Below are positions 5,398-5,455 of a stretch of DNA of 5,455 nucleotides, in pieces. A program made the position numbers and the translations under genes. Source of the stretch: Bacillota bacterium. GTDB taxonomy: Bacteria > Bacillota > Clostridia > Lachnospirales > Lachnospiraceae. The notes beneath the pieces were generated by a model. The model was not told where the DNA came from and ran no database searches. It saw nothing but the letters and a program-made list of their open reading frames with translations. Positions within the stretch are counted from its first letter, which is position 1, and each line of letters starts with the position of its first letter. The stretch spans positions 1-5,455 of the forward strand of contig JAEZKD010000255.1 of the NCBI GenBank assembly GCA_023415655.1. Reading direction: 5' to 3'.

Positions 5398-5455
5398 ATG
5401 CCATGCTAAGGTTATTGTGAGATATGTAAAAGCAACATTATCTTGTATCTTACTT
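5398..5455. other. Short intergenic end of window, nothing recognised
   Basis: These 58 bases follow the terminator and hold no gene, repeat or motif I can support. Confidence 0.4.

Noticed and set aside
1..5455. CRISPR-associated transposon
   Set aside because: TnsC and TniQ are also used by such systems, but there is no cas gene, CRISPR repeat or Cas12k/Cascade sequence in the window, and the TniQ is of TnsD-like length.

Overview
The window is AT-rich, with AT-biased codons, purine-rich Shine-Dalgarno sites and GTG/TTG starts. This suggests a low-GC Gram-positive bacterium (Bacillota). The long A/T-rich hairpins straddling stop codons would suit a clostridial or Lachnospiraceae-like host, but the sequence does not fix a genus.

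Positions 1-711, minus strand, hold the remains of two tandem tyrosine recombinase genes. The upstream one (711 to 241) keeps only its catalytic C-terminal half. The downstream one starts 2 bases after its stop, has its own ribosome binding site, and carries an in-frame TAA at 68-70, after which recombinase-like sequence continues off the left edge. The pair recalls Tn554-type or recombinase-in-trio elements.

Positions 667-3667, plus strand, are a compact operon from a Tn7/Tn5053-type transposon: the C-terminal part of a TnsB/TniA DDE transposase, an intact-looking TnsC/TniB AAA+ ATPase, and a TniQ/TnsD zinc-finger target selector. The recombinase and TnsB fragments point away from each other and both lack their 5' ends at the same place (about 661-680). 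One deletion or rearrangement probably removed the 5' half of each gene, together with any tnsA, the promoters and one transposon end.

The operon closes with a 21-bp perfect hairpin over the tniQ stop codon. It is followed at 3723-3949 by seven degenerate copies of a 16-bp motif (consensus near ACAAAGTTTTAGTTCA). They lie on one strand and grow closer together to the right. This is best read as the surviving transposon end, with multiple TnsB binding sites and a candidate ...ACA terminus near 3943. The element is therefore one-ended and lacks a catalytic transposase, so it cannot move on its own, though TnsC and TniQ could still be made.

Positions 3950-4780 contain no intact gene: an orphan 23-bp hairpin (3975-4024) and a strongly C-over-G skewed stretch that may be a decayed minus-strand gene. 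From 4802 to 5344 lies an intact stand-alone C39-type papain-like cysteine peptidase with its own ribosome binding site and a hairpin at its end. It is probably host flank and not transposon cargo. The most unusual content is the double-truncation junction, the TnsB-site array and the degraded tandem recombinases, not a wholly new system.
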